A stretch of DNA of 64,000 bases from assembly GCA_021325375.1 (NCBI GenBank), contig JAJPHG010000021.1:30243-94242 (forward strand), read 5' to 3'. The DNA comes from Alphaproteobacteria bacterium. GTDB lineage: Bacteria; Pseudomonadota; Alphaproteobacteria; Micropepsales; Micropepsaceae. Below the pieces are notes generated by a model, which was given only the letters and a program-made list of their open reading frames with translations, had not been told where the DNA came from and searched no databases. Positions 56,501 to 64,000 of the stretch are shown piece by piece. Positions within the stretch are counted from its first letter, which is position 1; each line of letters opens with the position of its first letter. Both the position numbers and the translations under genes were made by a program.

Positions 56501-56873
56501 GATGTTCACGGTCGTGCTGCGCAAAGGCTACGGGCTCGGCGCGCAGGCGATGGCGGGCGGCAGCTTCCACGCACCGTTCTTCATCGTCTCGTGGCCGACG
56601 GGCGAGTTCGGCGGCATGGGGTTGGAGGGCGCGGTCAGGCTGGGCTTCCGCAAGGAGCTCGAAGCCGAGCCGACGGCGAAGGCGCGCGAGGCGCTGTTCA
56701 AGGAGAAGGTCGCGCAGTCCTACGCGCGCGGCAAGGCGATCAACATGGCAGCTTATCTCGAGATCGACGACGTCATCGATCCGGCGGACACAAGGCGCTG
56801 GCTGATGCGCGGACTGAAATCGCTGCCGCCGCGCACCGGTGGCTCGCGGCGGAACTTCGTCGATACGTGGTGA
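53586..56873 (+). CDS. single-chain acyl-CoA carboxylase (biotin carboxylase-BCCP-carboxyltransferase)
   Basis: 1095 residues. Biotin carboxylase (about 1-450): ILIANRGEIAIRIARAA, ATP loop LAGGGGRGMRIV, IECNPRLQVEHTVTEE. Biotin carrier (about 490-565): VLEAMKMEH with biotinyl Lys526. Carboxyltransferase (about 600-1095): VGINSGRCFAGNAALLGCSD and NSNIGMGGPAMIEGGGLGV. The fusion is like the long-chain acyl-CoA carboxylases described in mycobacteria and related alphaproteobacterial proteins, whose acyl range is wide. It could give methylmalonyl-CoA or malonyl-type products. It is 56 bases behind btuB on the same strand. Confidence 0.88.
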   Translation: MSFKSILIANRGEIAIRIARAAADLGIRTVAVHSDDDSGSLHVQIADENRALGATGPAAYLDIARVIAAARAAKCEAIHPGYGFLSENADFARACAAAGIVFIGPSPEVLSVFGDKARARALADRFGVPILEGTSGSTSLEDARAFMARRKGGAIIVKALAGGGGRGMRIVSDPAALDEAYARCRSEAKASFGNDAVYVEAYMPNARHIEVQVAGDGKTASHIWERDCSLQRRHQKIVEIAPAPALDPDLRQQLCDAAVWLADDVKLVGLATVEFLVDPKPARHAPAFAFIECNPRLQVEHTVTEEITGIDLVAVQIELARGNSLRDIGLKQENIPKPRGVAMQLRVNMEKIAADGSMKPTGGTLSRFVPPSGPGVRVDTYGYEGYTTNPAFDPLLAKVIVQAPDFTLALGRAKRALREFVIAGVDTNIAFLDALLDNPEVAGRRTNTRLVENNIAALVAASANWKPHETAAPAVAPVAAPRATNAAPAGTIAVPAPMQGKVVAISVAPGDAVPKGAPVAVLEAMKMEHLVAAGASGRVQSVAARPGDVLFEGDALVYISPEEVEATGAAIEAAADPDAIRSDLAESNARHAFGFDENRPEATARRRKTNQRTARENVADLVDPGSFIEYGALAFAAQKKRRTLDDLIRNTPGDGIITGIGTVNAALFGEERARAAVMAYDYTVLAGTQGAMNHRKKDRLLKVAEDAKLPVIVFTEGGGGRPGDTDFPGVAGLDTPTFRQYAKLSGAVPRVGINSGRCFAGNAALLGCSDVVIATANSNIGMGGPAMIEGGGLGVYTPDEVGPMSVQVPNGVVDIAVADEAEAVASAKKYLSYFQGSVAQWSAADQKTLRHLIPENRLRVYDIRKVIAGLADTGSVLELRPEFALGMITALIRIEGHPFGLIANNPMFLAGAIDAPCADKAARFLQLCDAFGLNVVSLCDTPGFMVGPEAEKASLVRRTSRMFVVGGTMQSAMFTVVLRKGYGLGAQAMAGGSFHAPFFIVSWPTGEFGGMGLEGAVRLGFRKELEAEPTAKAREALFKEKVAQSYARGKAINMAAYLEIDDVIDPADTRRWLMRGLKSLPPRTGGSRRNFVDTW

Positions 56874-57710
56874 TCACCCCACAGCCTGGCGCGGCAGCGC
56901 GGCGCGGGCGGGGACGTAGAGGCCTGGGCTGCCCGGGACGGGATCGAACGCGTTCGACAGGCCCTGCGGCGTCTCGACCGAGCCCAGCATGAGATAGCCG
57001 TCGGGAAGGAGAACTTCCGAGATCTGGTCGAGAACGCCGACCTTGGCCTTGTGGTCGAGATACATCAGCACGTTGCGGCAGAAGACGACGTCGATGTCCT
57101 CGAGCCAGCCGAAGGAGTCCAGCAGGTTGAACGGGCGAAACGTCACCATGCGGCGGAGATTCTCGCCGACGCGCCAGCTCGAGCCTTCCTGCGAGAAGTG
57201 ATCGACGAGGCGGCGCACGGGAAGGCCCCGCTGCACTTCGAAATGGCCGTAGAGACCCTGCTCACCGCGCGCGACCATCTCGGCGCTGATGTCGGTGGCG
57301 ATGACATCGATGGTCCAGCCCTTGGCGGCGAGCTTGTGGTCGTCGAGCAGCATCGCGATCGAATAGGCCTCCTGCCCCGCGGCGCAGGCGGCGCTCCAGA
57401 TGCGCAGCCGCTTGGCGGACCCACGCCGCGTCAGAAGCGCGGGCAGCACCAGTTGCTCGAAGACGTCGAAGGACGGCCGGTCGCGGAAGAACGAAGACTC
57501 GTTCGTCGTCATCGCCTCGGTCACGGCGCGCGCCAGCGCGTCGCGCCCGTGGCGCAGCTCGGCGACGAGCCCGCTCACGTCCTTGAATCCGAAGCGGCGC
57601 ATCACCGGCGCCAGGCGTCCTTCGATGAATTCGGGCTTGGCGCGGCCGAGCATCATCCCGGACCGGCGCCTCAACATGTGAGTCAGGTATGCGACGTCGT
57701 CCGGCTTCAT
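56874..57710 (-). CDS. cheR: CheR-type chemoreceptor glutamate methyltransferase
   Basis: 278 residues. The N-terminal helical part is followed by the SAM-binding region IWSAACAAGQEAYSIAML, TNESSFFRDRPSFDVF, IDVIATDIS and VQRGLPVRRLVDHFSQ. The usual GCS(S/T)GEE core is ACAAGQE, as in several alphaproteobacterial CheR proteins. No receptor or CheA gene is nearby; it is downstream of a CheY-like regulator and chpT, so it may serve a regulatory system other than chemotaxis. It converges with the carboxylase, with no gap. Confidence 0.85.
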   Translation of the reverse strand: MKPDDVAYLTHMLRRRSGMMLGRAKPEFIEGRLAPVMRRFGFKDVSGLVAELRHGRDALARAVTEAMTTNESSFFRDRPSFDVFEQLVLPALLTRRGSAKRLRIWSAACAAGQEAYSIAMLLDDHKLAAKGWTIDVIATDISAEMVARGEQGLYGHFEVQRGLPVRRLVDHFSQEGSSWRVGENLRRMVTFRPFNLLDSFGWLEDIDVVFCRNVLMYLDHKAKVGVLDQISEVLLPDGYLMLGSVETPQGLSNAFDPVPGSPGLYVPARAALPRQAVG

Positions 57711-57721
57711 CGCGAACGCCT

Positions 57722-58087
57722 CTAGGCCAGGCCCACTTCGGCGAGCTTGGCCTGGATGATGTCGCGGTCGAATGGCTTCATGATGTACTCGTTCGCGCCC
57801 GCGCCGAGCGCCTCGGTGATGGAATTGACGTCGTTCTCGGTCGTGCAGAAGACGACGACGGGCTTGTCGCCCGCGCGTTCGCGCCGCAGCGCGCGCAGGA
57901 ACTCGACTCCGCTCATGTTCGGCATGCTCCAGTCGAGCAGGATCATCTCGGGCATGTGCGCGCGGCAGGATTCGAGCGCGGTCACGCCGTCCTCGGCTTC
58001 GGCTGTCTCGAAGCCGAGATCGCTTAAGATTCGACAGGCGACTTTGCGGATGACGCGGCTATCGTCGACGACCAGACAGGATCTCAT
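57722..58087 (-). CDS. CheY-like single-domain response regulator
   Basis: 121 residues, a receiver only: MRSCLVVDDSRVIRKVACRI, phospho-acceptor Asp52 in MILLDWSMPNMSG, Lys in YIMKPFDRDI. No output domain is present. It lies between chpT and cheR, so it may accept phosphate from ChpT or from a remote kinase. Its own upstream gap to chpT is 62 bases. Confidence 0.88.
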   Translation of the reverse strand: MRSCLVVDDSRVIRKVACRILSDLGFETAEAEDGVTALESCRAHMPEMILLDWSMPNMSGVEFLRALRRERAGDKPVVVFCTTENDVNSITEALGAGANEYIMKPFDRDIIQAKLAEVGLA

Positions 58088-58149
58088 GCGCTTGGATGCT
58101 CCTCTGCGCCGAAATCCTAAGCCCCGGAGGGTAAACGCAACCTGAAAGC

Positions 58150-58770
58150 CTACCCCGCGACGATCTCCACATAGCCCTCGCCGACCGTCAGCGTCAGCCC
58201 GGCATTCAGCGCCCGGGCGAGCTTGTGCGTCAGGTAGGGCTGGACGCCCCTGGCGTCGGTGGCGCCGGAATTGGCCTCGCCGCGGGCGGCCTTCTCGACC
58301 TCTTCGAGCAGGCGGGCGTTGAGGCCGGTGGCACGCACGGTGAAGGACGGGCTCGCGCCGTCGAGGCTCGACACCGCCTTGACCGTGCCGCCGCGCGGCA
58401 GGCAATCGGCCGCGAGCACCGACGCGTTCATCAGAAGCTTCGCCCAATCCTTGGGCCAGTGCACATGGGCGACGTCCCATTCGAGCGTGATCTTGCTGCC
58501 CGCGAACAGCCCGGCGACCAGCCGCCCGACCTCGTTGAGGTCGAGCTCCGCGCCGGCCGAACCCGCGGCTCCGAATGCGATGCGCATGAACTGGATGCGG
58601 GCGAGCGCCTGCGCGGCGCTGGAGGCCACGATCTTCAGGGCGTCGGCCCGCATGGCGGCGTCGCGCTCGTCCTCGAGCACTTCCAACCCGTTGACCACCG
58701 CACCCAAAGGGCTCACAAGGTCATGGCATACCCTGCTGACCAGAAATGCCGAAAAATCGAGGTCGTTCAT
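58150..58770 (-). CDS. chpT: histidine phosphotransferase ChpT
   Basis: 206 residues. FLVSRVCHDLVSPLGAVVNG carries the phospho-accepting His16, followed by GLEVLEDERD and a degenerate ATPase-like C-terminal half. In Caulobacter ChpT passes phosphate from CckA to CtrA and CpdR. The start at 58770 (MNDLDFSAF) is chosen by similarity to the family; an ATG at 58782 would add four residues. The two-gene tail of cheY and cheR suggests an extra branch of the relay. Confidence 0.86.
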   Translation of the reverse strand: MNDLDFSAFLVSRVCHDLVSPLGAVVNGLEVLEDERDAAMRADALKIVASSAAQALARIQFMRIAFGAAGSAGAELDLNEVGRLVAGLFAGSKITLEWDVAHVHWPKDWAKLLMNASVLAADCLPRGGTVKAVSSLDGASPSFTVRATGLNARLLEEVEKAARGEANSGATDARGVQPYLTHKLARALNAGLTLTVGEGYVEIVAG

Positions 58771-58866
58771 AGGCGTGCCCATCTTGGATCGTGGTTAGCG
58801 GATGGTAACTTCTCGCCGGGGGTCTTAAGGAATGGTGAACATTTTGTCGATGCGGGCAGCCTGGTC

Positions 58867-59676
58867 ATGACCGATCACATCCATTCCCATGCCGCCTCGC
58901 CGATGCTGCGGGCGCTTGCCGCGATCGCCTATGACGCCGGCGCCATCATCCTCAAGCATTATGCCGACGAGATCGTGGCGCGGCGCAAGGACGACGAGTC
59001 CCCCGTCACCGCGGCCGACGAGGAGGCCGAGCGTTTCATCCTCAAGCGTCTCGCGCATCTGGCGCCCGACGTGCCGGTCCTCGCCGAGGAGTCCGTGTCG
59101 AGCGGCCGCGTGCCGAAGGTCGGCCATCGCTTCTTCCTCGTCGATCCGCTGGACGGGACGAAGGAGTTCATCAGCCGCAACGGCGAGTTCACGGTCAACA
59201 TCGCCGAGATCGTGGAAGGCAAGCCCGTGCGCGGCGTCGTGCACGCGCCCGCCAAGGAGCGGCTGTTCTTCGGCGAGATGCTGAGCGGCGCCTATGAGGC
59301 CTTCGCGCCGCCGGGCGGGGCGCCCGATTTCGGCGAGGCCAAGCGCATCCAGGCGCGCGCCGTGCCGAAAGCCGGCATGACCGCTGTCGCCAGCCGCTCG
59401 CATCGCGACGCCAACACCGACAAGTTCCTCGCCGACTTCCAGGTGAAGGAGTTCGTCAGCGCCGGTTCGTCGCTCAAATTCTGCCTGGTCGCGGCCGGCG
59501 AAGCCGACATCTATCCGCGCACCGGCCGCACGATGGAATGGGACACGGCCGCGGGCCACGCGGTGCTGGCCGCGGCGGGCGGAAGCGTCACGCAGCTCGA
59601 CGGCAAGCCGTTCCTCTACGGCAAGGCGGAACGCGGCTTCGACAACCCGTTCTTCGTGGCGCGCGGGGCGGTCTAA
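58867..59676 (+). CDS. cysQ: 3'(2'),5'-bisphosphate nucleotidase CysQ
   Basis: 269 residues of the inositol monophosphatase fold: LAEESVSSGR (metal Glu), VDPLDGTKEFISRNGEFTVN and WDTAAGHAVLAAAGG are the three metal-binding blocks. CysQ removes the 3' phosphate of PAP, the by-product of PAPS use; the sulfotransferase at 17031 is a source of PAP. It is divergent from chpT, with 96 bases between the starts. Confidence 0.93.
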   Translation: MTDHIHSHAASPMLRALAAIAYDAGAIILKHYADEIVARRKDDESPVTAADEEAERFILKRLAHLAPDVPVLAEESVSSGRVPKVGHRFFLVDPLDGTKEFISRNGEFTVNIAEIVEGKPVRGVVHAPAKERLFFGEMLSGAYEAFAPPGGAPDFGEAKRIQARAVPKAGMTAVASRSHRDANTDKFLADFQVKEFVSAGSSLKFCLVAAGEADIYPRTGRTMEWDTAAGHAVLAAAGGSVTQLDGKPFLYGKAERGFDNPFFVARGAV

Positions 59677-59823
59677 ACCCCGCCCGTCGATAAGAAAGGC
59701 AGAAGTTTCGGACAAAAGCTTTCTACAGCGCGCGGGAAATCGTGATACTTCAAGCACACGTGGCAAGAATTTCGCATGTTTTCGAAGATGAGGCCTTAAT
59801 CAAAAGGGTGTATACAAATCCCT

Positions 59824-60084
59824 ATGACCATTACAGCAAGCGAATTTACGGACTTTGTTGCCGAAACCAGTAAGTCTGGCTGCCACCATTGTGGTAGCGA
59901 TGACGCAAGTGTCCTGGGGACTGGTGAGGACGACGACGCAGCTGTATTTGTTTTGCAGCCAACGCAGGTATCAGGAAATTTTCTTTGTTATGGCATCGTA
60001 TGCACTGTGTGCGGCCACATTGATATGTTTCTGGCTACGACGGTGGAGCGCTGGGTAACAAAAAACCGGAAGGCTAAGAAATAA
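59824..60084 (+). CDS. zinc-ribbon-like hypothetical protein
   Basis: 86 residues with two CxxC pairs: GCHHCGSDDA and YGIVCTVCGHID, spaced like a zinc ribbon or treble clef. The C-terminus is basic (KNRKAKK). No family is recognised. The DNA is visibly richer in A and T than the neighbouring genes, as is the next gene 3 bases downstream, so both look recently acquired. Confidence 0.6.
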   Translation: MTITASEFTDFVAETSKSGCHHCGSDDASVLGTGEDDDAAVFVLQPTQVSGNFLCYGIVCTVCGHIDMFLATTVERWVTKNRKAKK

Positions 60085-60087
60085 GCC

Positions 60088-60504
60088 ATGCCACCGGATG
60101 ATAACATTATTCGGCCGACGCAGCCTAACTGGATATCTCCGACGCCGCGCGAAGATAAACAACAAAGATATTCGGACGGCGAGGGCGGTGGCGTGAATCC
60201 ACCACTTGGTGAACGTCTTGCCAGGTTGGAAGCTGCAGTAGAAGCACTGCGGCGTAGTCACGATATCATCATTGGTATCGTTGCTCTTGGTTTTACTTTG
60301 ATCATTACCCTTATGATCGGCCTAGGCGCATATACGCTTTCTCGGATCGATACGCTGCCAGCCGATTTCGCGCGTACTAACCAACTCCTTTCCTCAGCTA
60401 TCACGGCGACGAAACAGCAACCGGCGCAGATAATTCTAGTTCCAGCGCCTGCACCCATTTCTTCTCAGACGCAGAAAAATTCTGCCTCTCCGAAGGGCCC
60501 CTAA
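60088..60504 (+). CDS. coiled-coil plus transmembrane hypothetical protein
   Basis: 138 residues. A polar N-terminus is followed by a short coiled coil (GERLARLEAAVEALRRSHDI) and one membrane helix (IIIGIVALGFTLIITLMIGL), then a Gln/Pro/Ser-rich tail. No family recognised. It follows the zinc-ribbon gene with 3 bases between and shares its lower GC, so the two probably form a transferred unit. Role unknown; the layout suits a membrane-anchored scaffold. Confidence 0.55.
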   Translation: MPPDDNIIRPTQPNWISPTPREDKQQRYSDGEGGGVNPPLGERLARLEAAVEALRRSHDIIIGIVALGFTLIITLMIGLGAYTLSRIDTLPADFARTNQLLSSAITATKQQPAQIILVPAPAPISSQTQKNSASPKGP

Positions 60505-60554
60505 ACGCTTCGTCTCGCGTTTCAACCCGCCAAAGAGGTAGAGATCTCTCTGCT

Positions 60555-60800
60555 CTAGCGGTCGTAATCCTTGCGGCTCGAATAGAAGACGAGCGCCATC
60601 AGCCCGCCGCCGAGACCGAGCGTCACAAGCACGCCGAACACGATGAAGACCCAGCCCGTGACGCTGATGTCGACTCCGGAAAGCGCGCTCCAGAAGCGCA
60701 CCGCGTACCACAGCGACCACACCAGGAAACCGAGCAGCACGACGATGGCAAGCCAGCCTGCGGGCGTCAGCCGGCCGGCGCGGGGATCGTTGTCGTTCAT
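60555..60800 (-). CDS. small two-helix membrane protein
   Basis: 81 residues starting MNDNDPRAGRLTPAGWLAIV, with two membrane helices (LAIVVLLGFLVWSLWYAVRF and VTGWVFIVFGVLVTLGLG) and a short charged end KDYDR. No family recognised. It is divergent from eipA and convergent with the low-GC pair. Confidence 0.6.
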   Translation of the reverse strand: MNDNDPRAGRLTPAGWLAIVVLLGFLVWSLWYAVRFWSALSGVDISVTGWVFIVFGVLVTLGLGGGLMALVFYSSRKDYDR

Positions 60801-60921
60801 GCCGTAGATATAGGCTTTCCCAATCGTGGCGGAAACAAGACCGGCGCGCGCGGTTGTCGCAGCACGCGGTTTCGGGCGATGATGCGCCGCTCGGGGGCGT
60901 CTGATTCTGGGAGTTCGAAGG

Positions 60922-61599
60922 ATGTCATTTGCGAGGACCTTGACGGTTGCTGTTGCCGCGCTGGCGATTTCGACCGCGACGCTGGCGCAGGACAACAGCG
61001 CGCCGCCGCCCGGCGACAAGGACTACACGCCACGCGACTACACCCCGCCCAACGGCGCGCCGCCTCCGCCGCCGCCCGGCGACGAAGCGCCGCCTCCGCC
61101 GCGCGACGGCAATCACGACACCTTCACCGACAACGAGATCACCAACGCCGCGTCCGACTTCTTCGGCGTCACGACCGAGGCGGCGGCGAAAGCCGTCCAG
61201 CGCGTCTTCCGCGACCAGGGGCAACCCGACGCCTACATCAAGGGCGAGGAAGGATCGGGGGCGTTCGTGATTGGCGTGCGCTACGGCGAAGGCTGGCTGG
61301 TGCGCAAGCATTTCGATCCGGTCAGGGTCTATTGGAAGGGGCCTTCAGTCGGCTTCGACGTCGGCGGCAATGCCTCGAAATTCTTCGCCCTCGTCTACAA
61401 TCTGAAGGACGAGCGGCGCCTCTATCAGCGCTTCCCCGGCGCCGAGGGCAGCTACTATTTCGTCGCCGGCATCGGCGTGAACTATCTGCGCAGCGGCGGC
61501 GTGACGATCGCGCCGATGCGCACCGGGCTCGGCCTGCGCGCAGGCGTGAACGCGCACTACCTCGTGTTCACGCAGGAGCGCGACTGGTTCCCGCTCTAA
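60922..61599 (+). CDS. eipA: DUF1134 envelope integrity protein EipA-like
   Basis: 225 residues. A signal peptide (MSFARTLTVAVAALAISTAT..LAQ) is followed by a proline-rich linker (PPNGAPPPPPPGDEAPPPP) and the DUF1134 domain: GAFVIGVRYGEGWLVRK, SVGFDVGGNASKFFALVYNL, GGVTIAPMRTGLGLRAG. Brucella EipA, of the same family, is a periplasmic protein needed for envelope integrity. A GANTC site (60903-60907) lies 15 bases before the ATG. Confidence 0.82.
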   Translation: MSFARTLTVAVAALAISTATLAQDNSAPPPGDKDYTPRDYTPPNGAPPPPPPGDEAPPPPRDGNHDTFTDNEITNAASDFFGVTTEAAAKAVQRVFRDQGQPDAYIKGEEGSGAFVIGVRYGEGWLVRKHFDPVRVYWKGPSVGFDVGGNASKFFALVYNLKDERRLYQRFPGAEGSYYFVAGIGVNYLRSGGVTIAPMRTGLGLRAGVNAHYLVFTQERDWFPL

Positions 61600-61600
61600 C

Positions 61601-61696
61601 CGTCATGGCCGCCCTTGAGGCGGCCATCCAGCAAGCGAGCGGCAGCGAGCGCAGGGGACTCTGGATGGCCGGGCCGGGTCAAGCCCGGCCATGACG
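61601..61696. repeat. dispersed palindromic element, GTCATGGCCG type
   Basis: 96 bp with arms CGTCATGGCCG and CGGCCATGACG; inner hairpins GCCGCCCTTGAGGCGGC and GGCCGGGCCGGGTCAAGCCC. It lies between the convergent ends of eipA and secF. The right half is the same as that of the element inside btuB. Confidence 0.8.
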
Positions 61697-61705
61697 AGGC
61701 TGGGG

Positions 61706-62644
61706 CTACGCCTTCGCGCCGCTTTCGGCCGGCTCGTCGACAGCGCCGGCCGGAGCGGGCAGGTAGAGCAGCAGCGCGGCCGCGACATAGGTGGACGAGA
61801 ACGTTCCCACCAGGATGCCGAACAGGATCGCGGCGCTGAAATTGAACAGCACCGGGCCACCGAAGAAGAGGAGCGGCAGCATCGACATCGCGGTCGCCGC
61901 CGACACCAGCGTCGTTCGCGTCGCGATCTGGTTGGTCGAGAGATTGATGAGCTGCGATAGCGGCATGCGCTTGTATTTGCGCCGGTTCTCGCGGATGCGG
62001 TCGAAGACGATGACGGTGTCGTTGATCGAGTAGCCCGCGAGCAGCAGCAGCGCCGCGACGGTGTTCAAGGTGAAGTCCATCTTCAACACGCTGAACAGTC
62101 CCGCGGTGACGAAGACGTCATGGCCGGTCGCGACGAGCGCGCCGATGCCGTACTGCCATTCGAACCGGAACGCGACATAGACGGAGATCAGCAGGATCGC
62201 GGCGACCGTTGCCCACACGCCGGCGCTGAACAGCTCCTCGCTGACCTTGGGGCCGATCACGTTGGTGTCGCGGATCTGGTAGCCGGCGAGCTGCTCCTTG
62301 ACCTTCTGCACGACGACGTTGCCGGGCTGGTTCTTGGGCTGGATGCGGATCTCGACGCAGGAATTCACGGGCTTGTCGCACTCGCCGCTGCCGACATAGT
62401 TGATCTGGGTCTCGCCGAAATTCAGCGACCCGATCTTCGTGCGCAACGCCGCGATGTCGACGCTTTGCGTGTATTTCGCCTCGATCAGCGCGCCGCCGGT
62501 GAAGTCGATGCCGAGATTGAAGCCCTGCAGCACGATGGAGACGATCGAGATCAGCACCAGGAGCCCGTCGAGGGCGAAGGCGTAGTAGCGCCAGCCGACG
62601 AAGTCGATATTGGTCGTCTCGGGGATGAAGCGGAGCCAGGGCAT
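61706..62644 (-). CDS. secF: protein translocase subunit SecF
   Basis: 312 residues. An N-terminal helix and the SecF signature GFNLGIDFTGGALIE, then a membrane block with GYSINDTVIVFDRIRENRR. SecF works with SecD in the proton-driven late step of export. The start MPWLRFIPETTNIDF at 62644 fits the family; the in-frame extension to 62683 does not. It is separated from secD by about 50 kb and lies beside ftsH, whose product is a membrane protease. Confidence 0.93.
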   Translation of the reverse strand: MPWLRFIPETTNIDFVGWRYYAFALDGLLVLISIVSIVLQGFNLGIDFTGGALIEAKYTQSVDIAALRTKIGSLNFGETQINYVGSGECDKPVNSCVEIRIQPKNQPGNVVVQKVKEQLAGYQIRDTNVIGPKVSEELFSAGVWATVAAILLISVYVAFRFEWQYGIGALVATGHDVFVTAGLFSVLKMDFTLNTVAALLLLAGYSINDTVIVFDRIRENRRKYKRMPLSQLINLSTNQIATRTTLVSAATAMSMLPLLFFGGPVLFNFSAAILFGILVGTFSSTYVAAALLLYLPAPAGAVDEPAESGAKA

Positions 62645-62725
62645 GGGAAAATTCCGAAAGGCGGGGCAAACACATAGCGGCAAGCGCGCCCGGGAACAAG
62701 CGCGCTTGCCGCCATGGGAATTGAG

Positions 62726-64000
<1,275 letters not shown>

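Noticed and set aside
58786..58810. CtrA-like site between chpT and cysQ
   Set aside because: The half-sites (TTAC and TAAC) do not match the TTAA-N7-TTAA consensus well enough.

Overview
This is a GC-rich, densely packed chromosomal window from an alphaproteobacterium. The evidence is gcrA (38.2 kb), the phosphotransferase chpT (58.2 kb), the DnaA inactivator hdaA (25.1 kb), the DUF1134/EipA envelope protein (60.9 kb) and the gene order tatA-tatB-tatC / serS / surE-pcm-nlpD / yajC-secD. Everything needed for that placement is protein family content; no rRNA, tRNA or CRISPR array was found, and the species cannot be named (a Caulobacterales-, Rhizobiales- or Micropepsales-like lineage is possible). 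Most genes are housekeeping, with many 4-base stop/start overlaps that mark operons.

Layout: 0-2.3 kb, three tandem paralogous membrane proteins; 2.5-5.4 kb, two tandem amidases; 5.4-12.3 kb, desaturase, trmFO, squalene-synthase-like protein, PuuD-like membrane protein, secD-yajC and a DUF815 ATPase; 12.5-19.3 kb, nlpD-like/pcm/surE/GNAT/serS, two micro-ORFs, a sulfotransferase and tatCBA; 19.6-30.2 kb, ppx-ppk, a GLUG-repeat secreted protein, hdaA, a CDP-alcohol transferase, DUF2066, and a DUF1501/DUF1800 pair; 30.3-35.5 kb, purMN, a TonB-C protein, argF-argD and an sdpR-type repressor with its membrane partner; 35.6-40.1 kb, a decayed nucleotidyltransferase, a sedolisin, gcrA, a toxin-antitoxin pair whose toxin is frameshifted, glutathione peroxidase and a VOC protein; 40.6-46.2 kb, phoB-phoU-phoR and a DNA-alkylation repair operon; 46.3-50.3 kb, GST, GPH transporter and acyl-CoA synthetase; 50.3-56.9 kb, cobalamin riboswitch, btuB and a single-chain acyl-CoA carboxylase; 56.9-64 kb, cheR-cheY-chpT, cysQ, a lower-GC two-gene insert, eipA, secF and the 3' part of ftsH.

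The strongest structural theme outside the genes is a set of dispersed palindromic elements. Three composite copies (7.7, 12.3 and 35.6 kb) share the same terminal arm, and shorter relatives lie at 2.4, 9.4, 51.5 and 61.6 kb. The 51.5 kb copy sits inside btuB, is 105 bp long (35 codons) and keeps the reading frame open, so it adds an extension in front of the signal peptide. Other repeat classes lie at 19.4, 28.7 and 40.5 kb. Other points of interest are a three-heptamer Pho box inside the end of phoR driving phoU-phoB, with no pst genes nearby; secF displaced about 50 kb from secD; a DnaA-box-like site and a GANTC site ahead of gcrA; and a hairpin over the argD ribosome binding site. Functionally the window joins protein export (Tat, Sec), phosphate/polyphosphate control, cell-cycle regulators, and a B12-import gene directly upstream of an acyl-CoA carboxylase.
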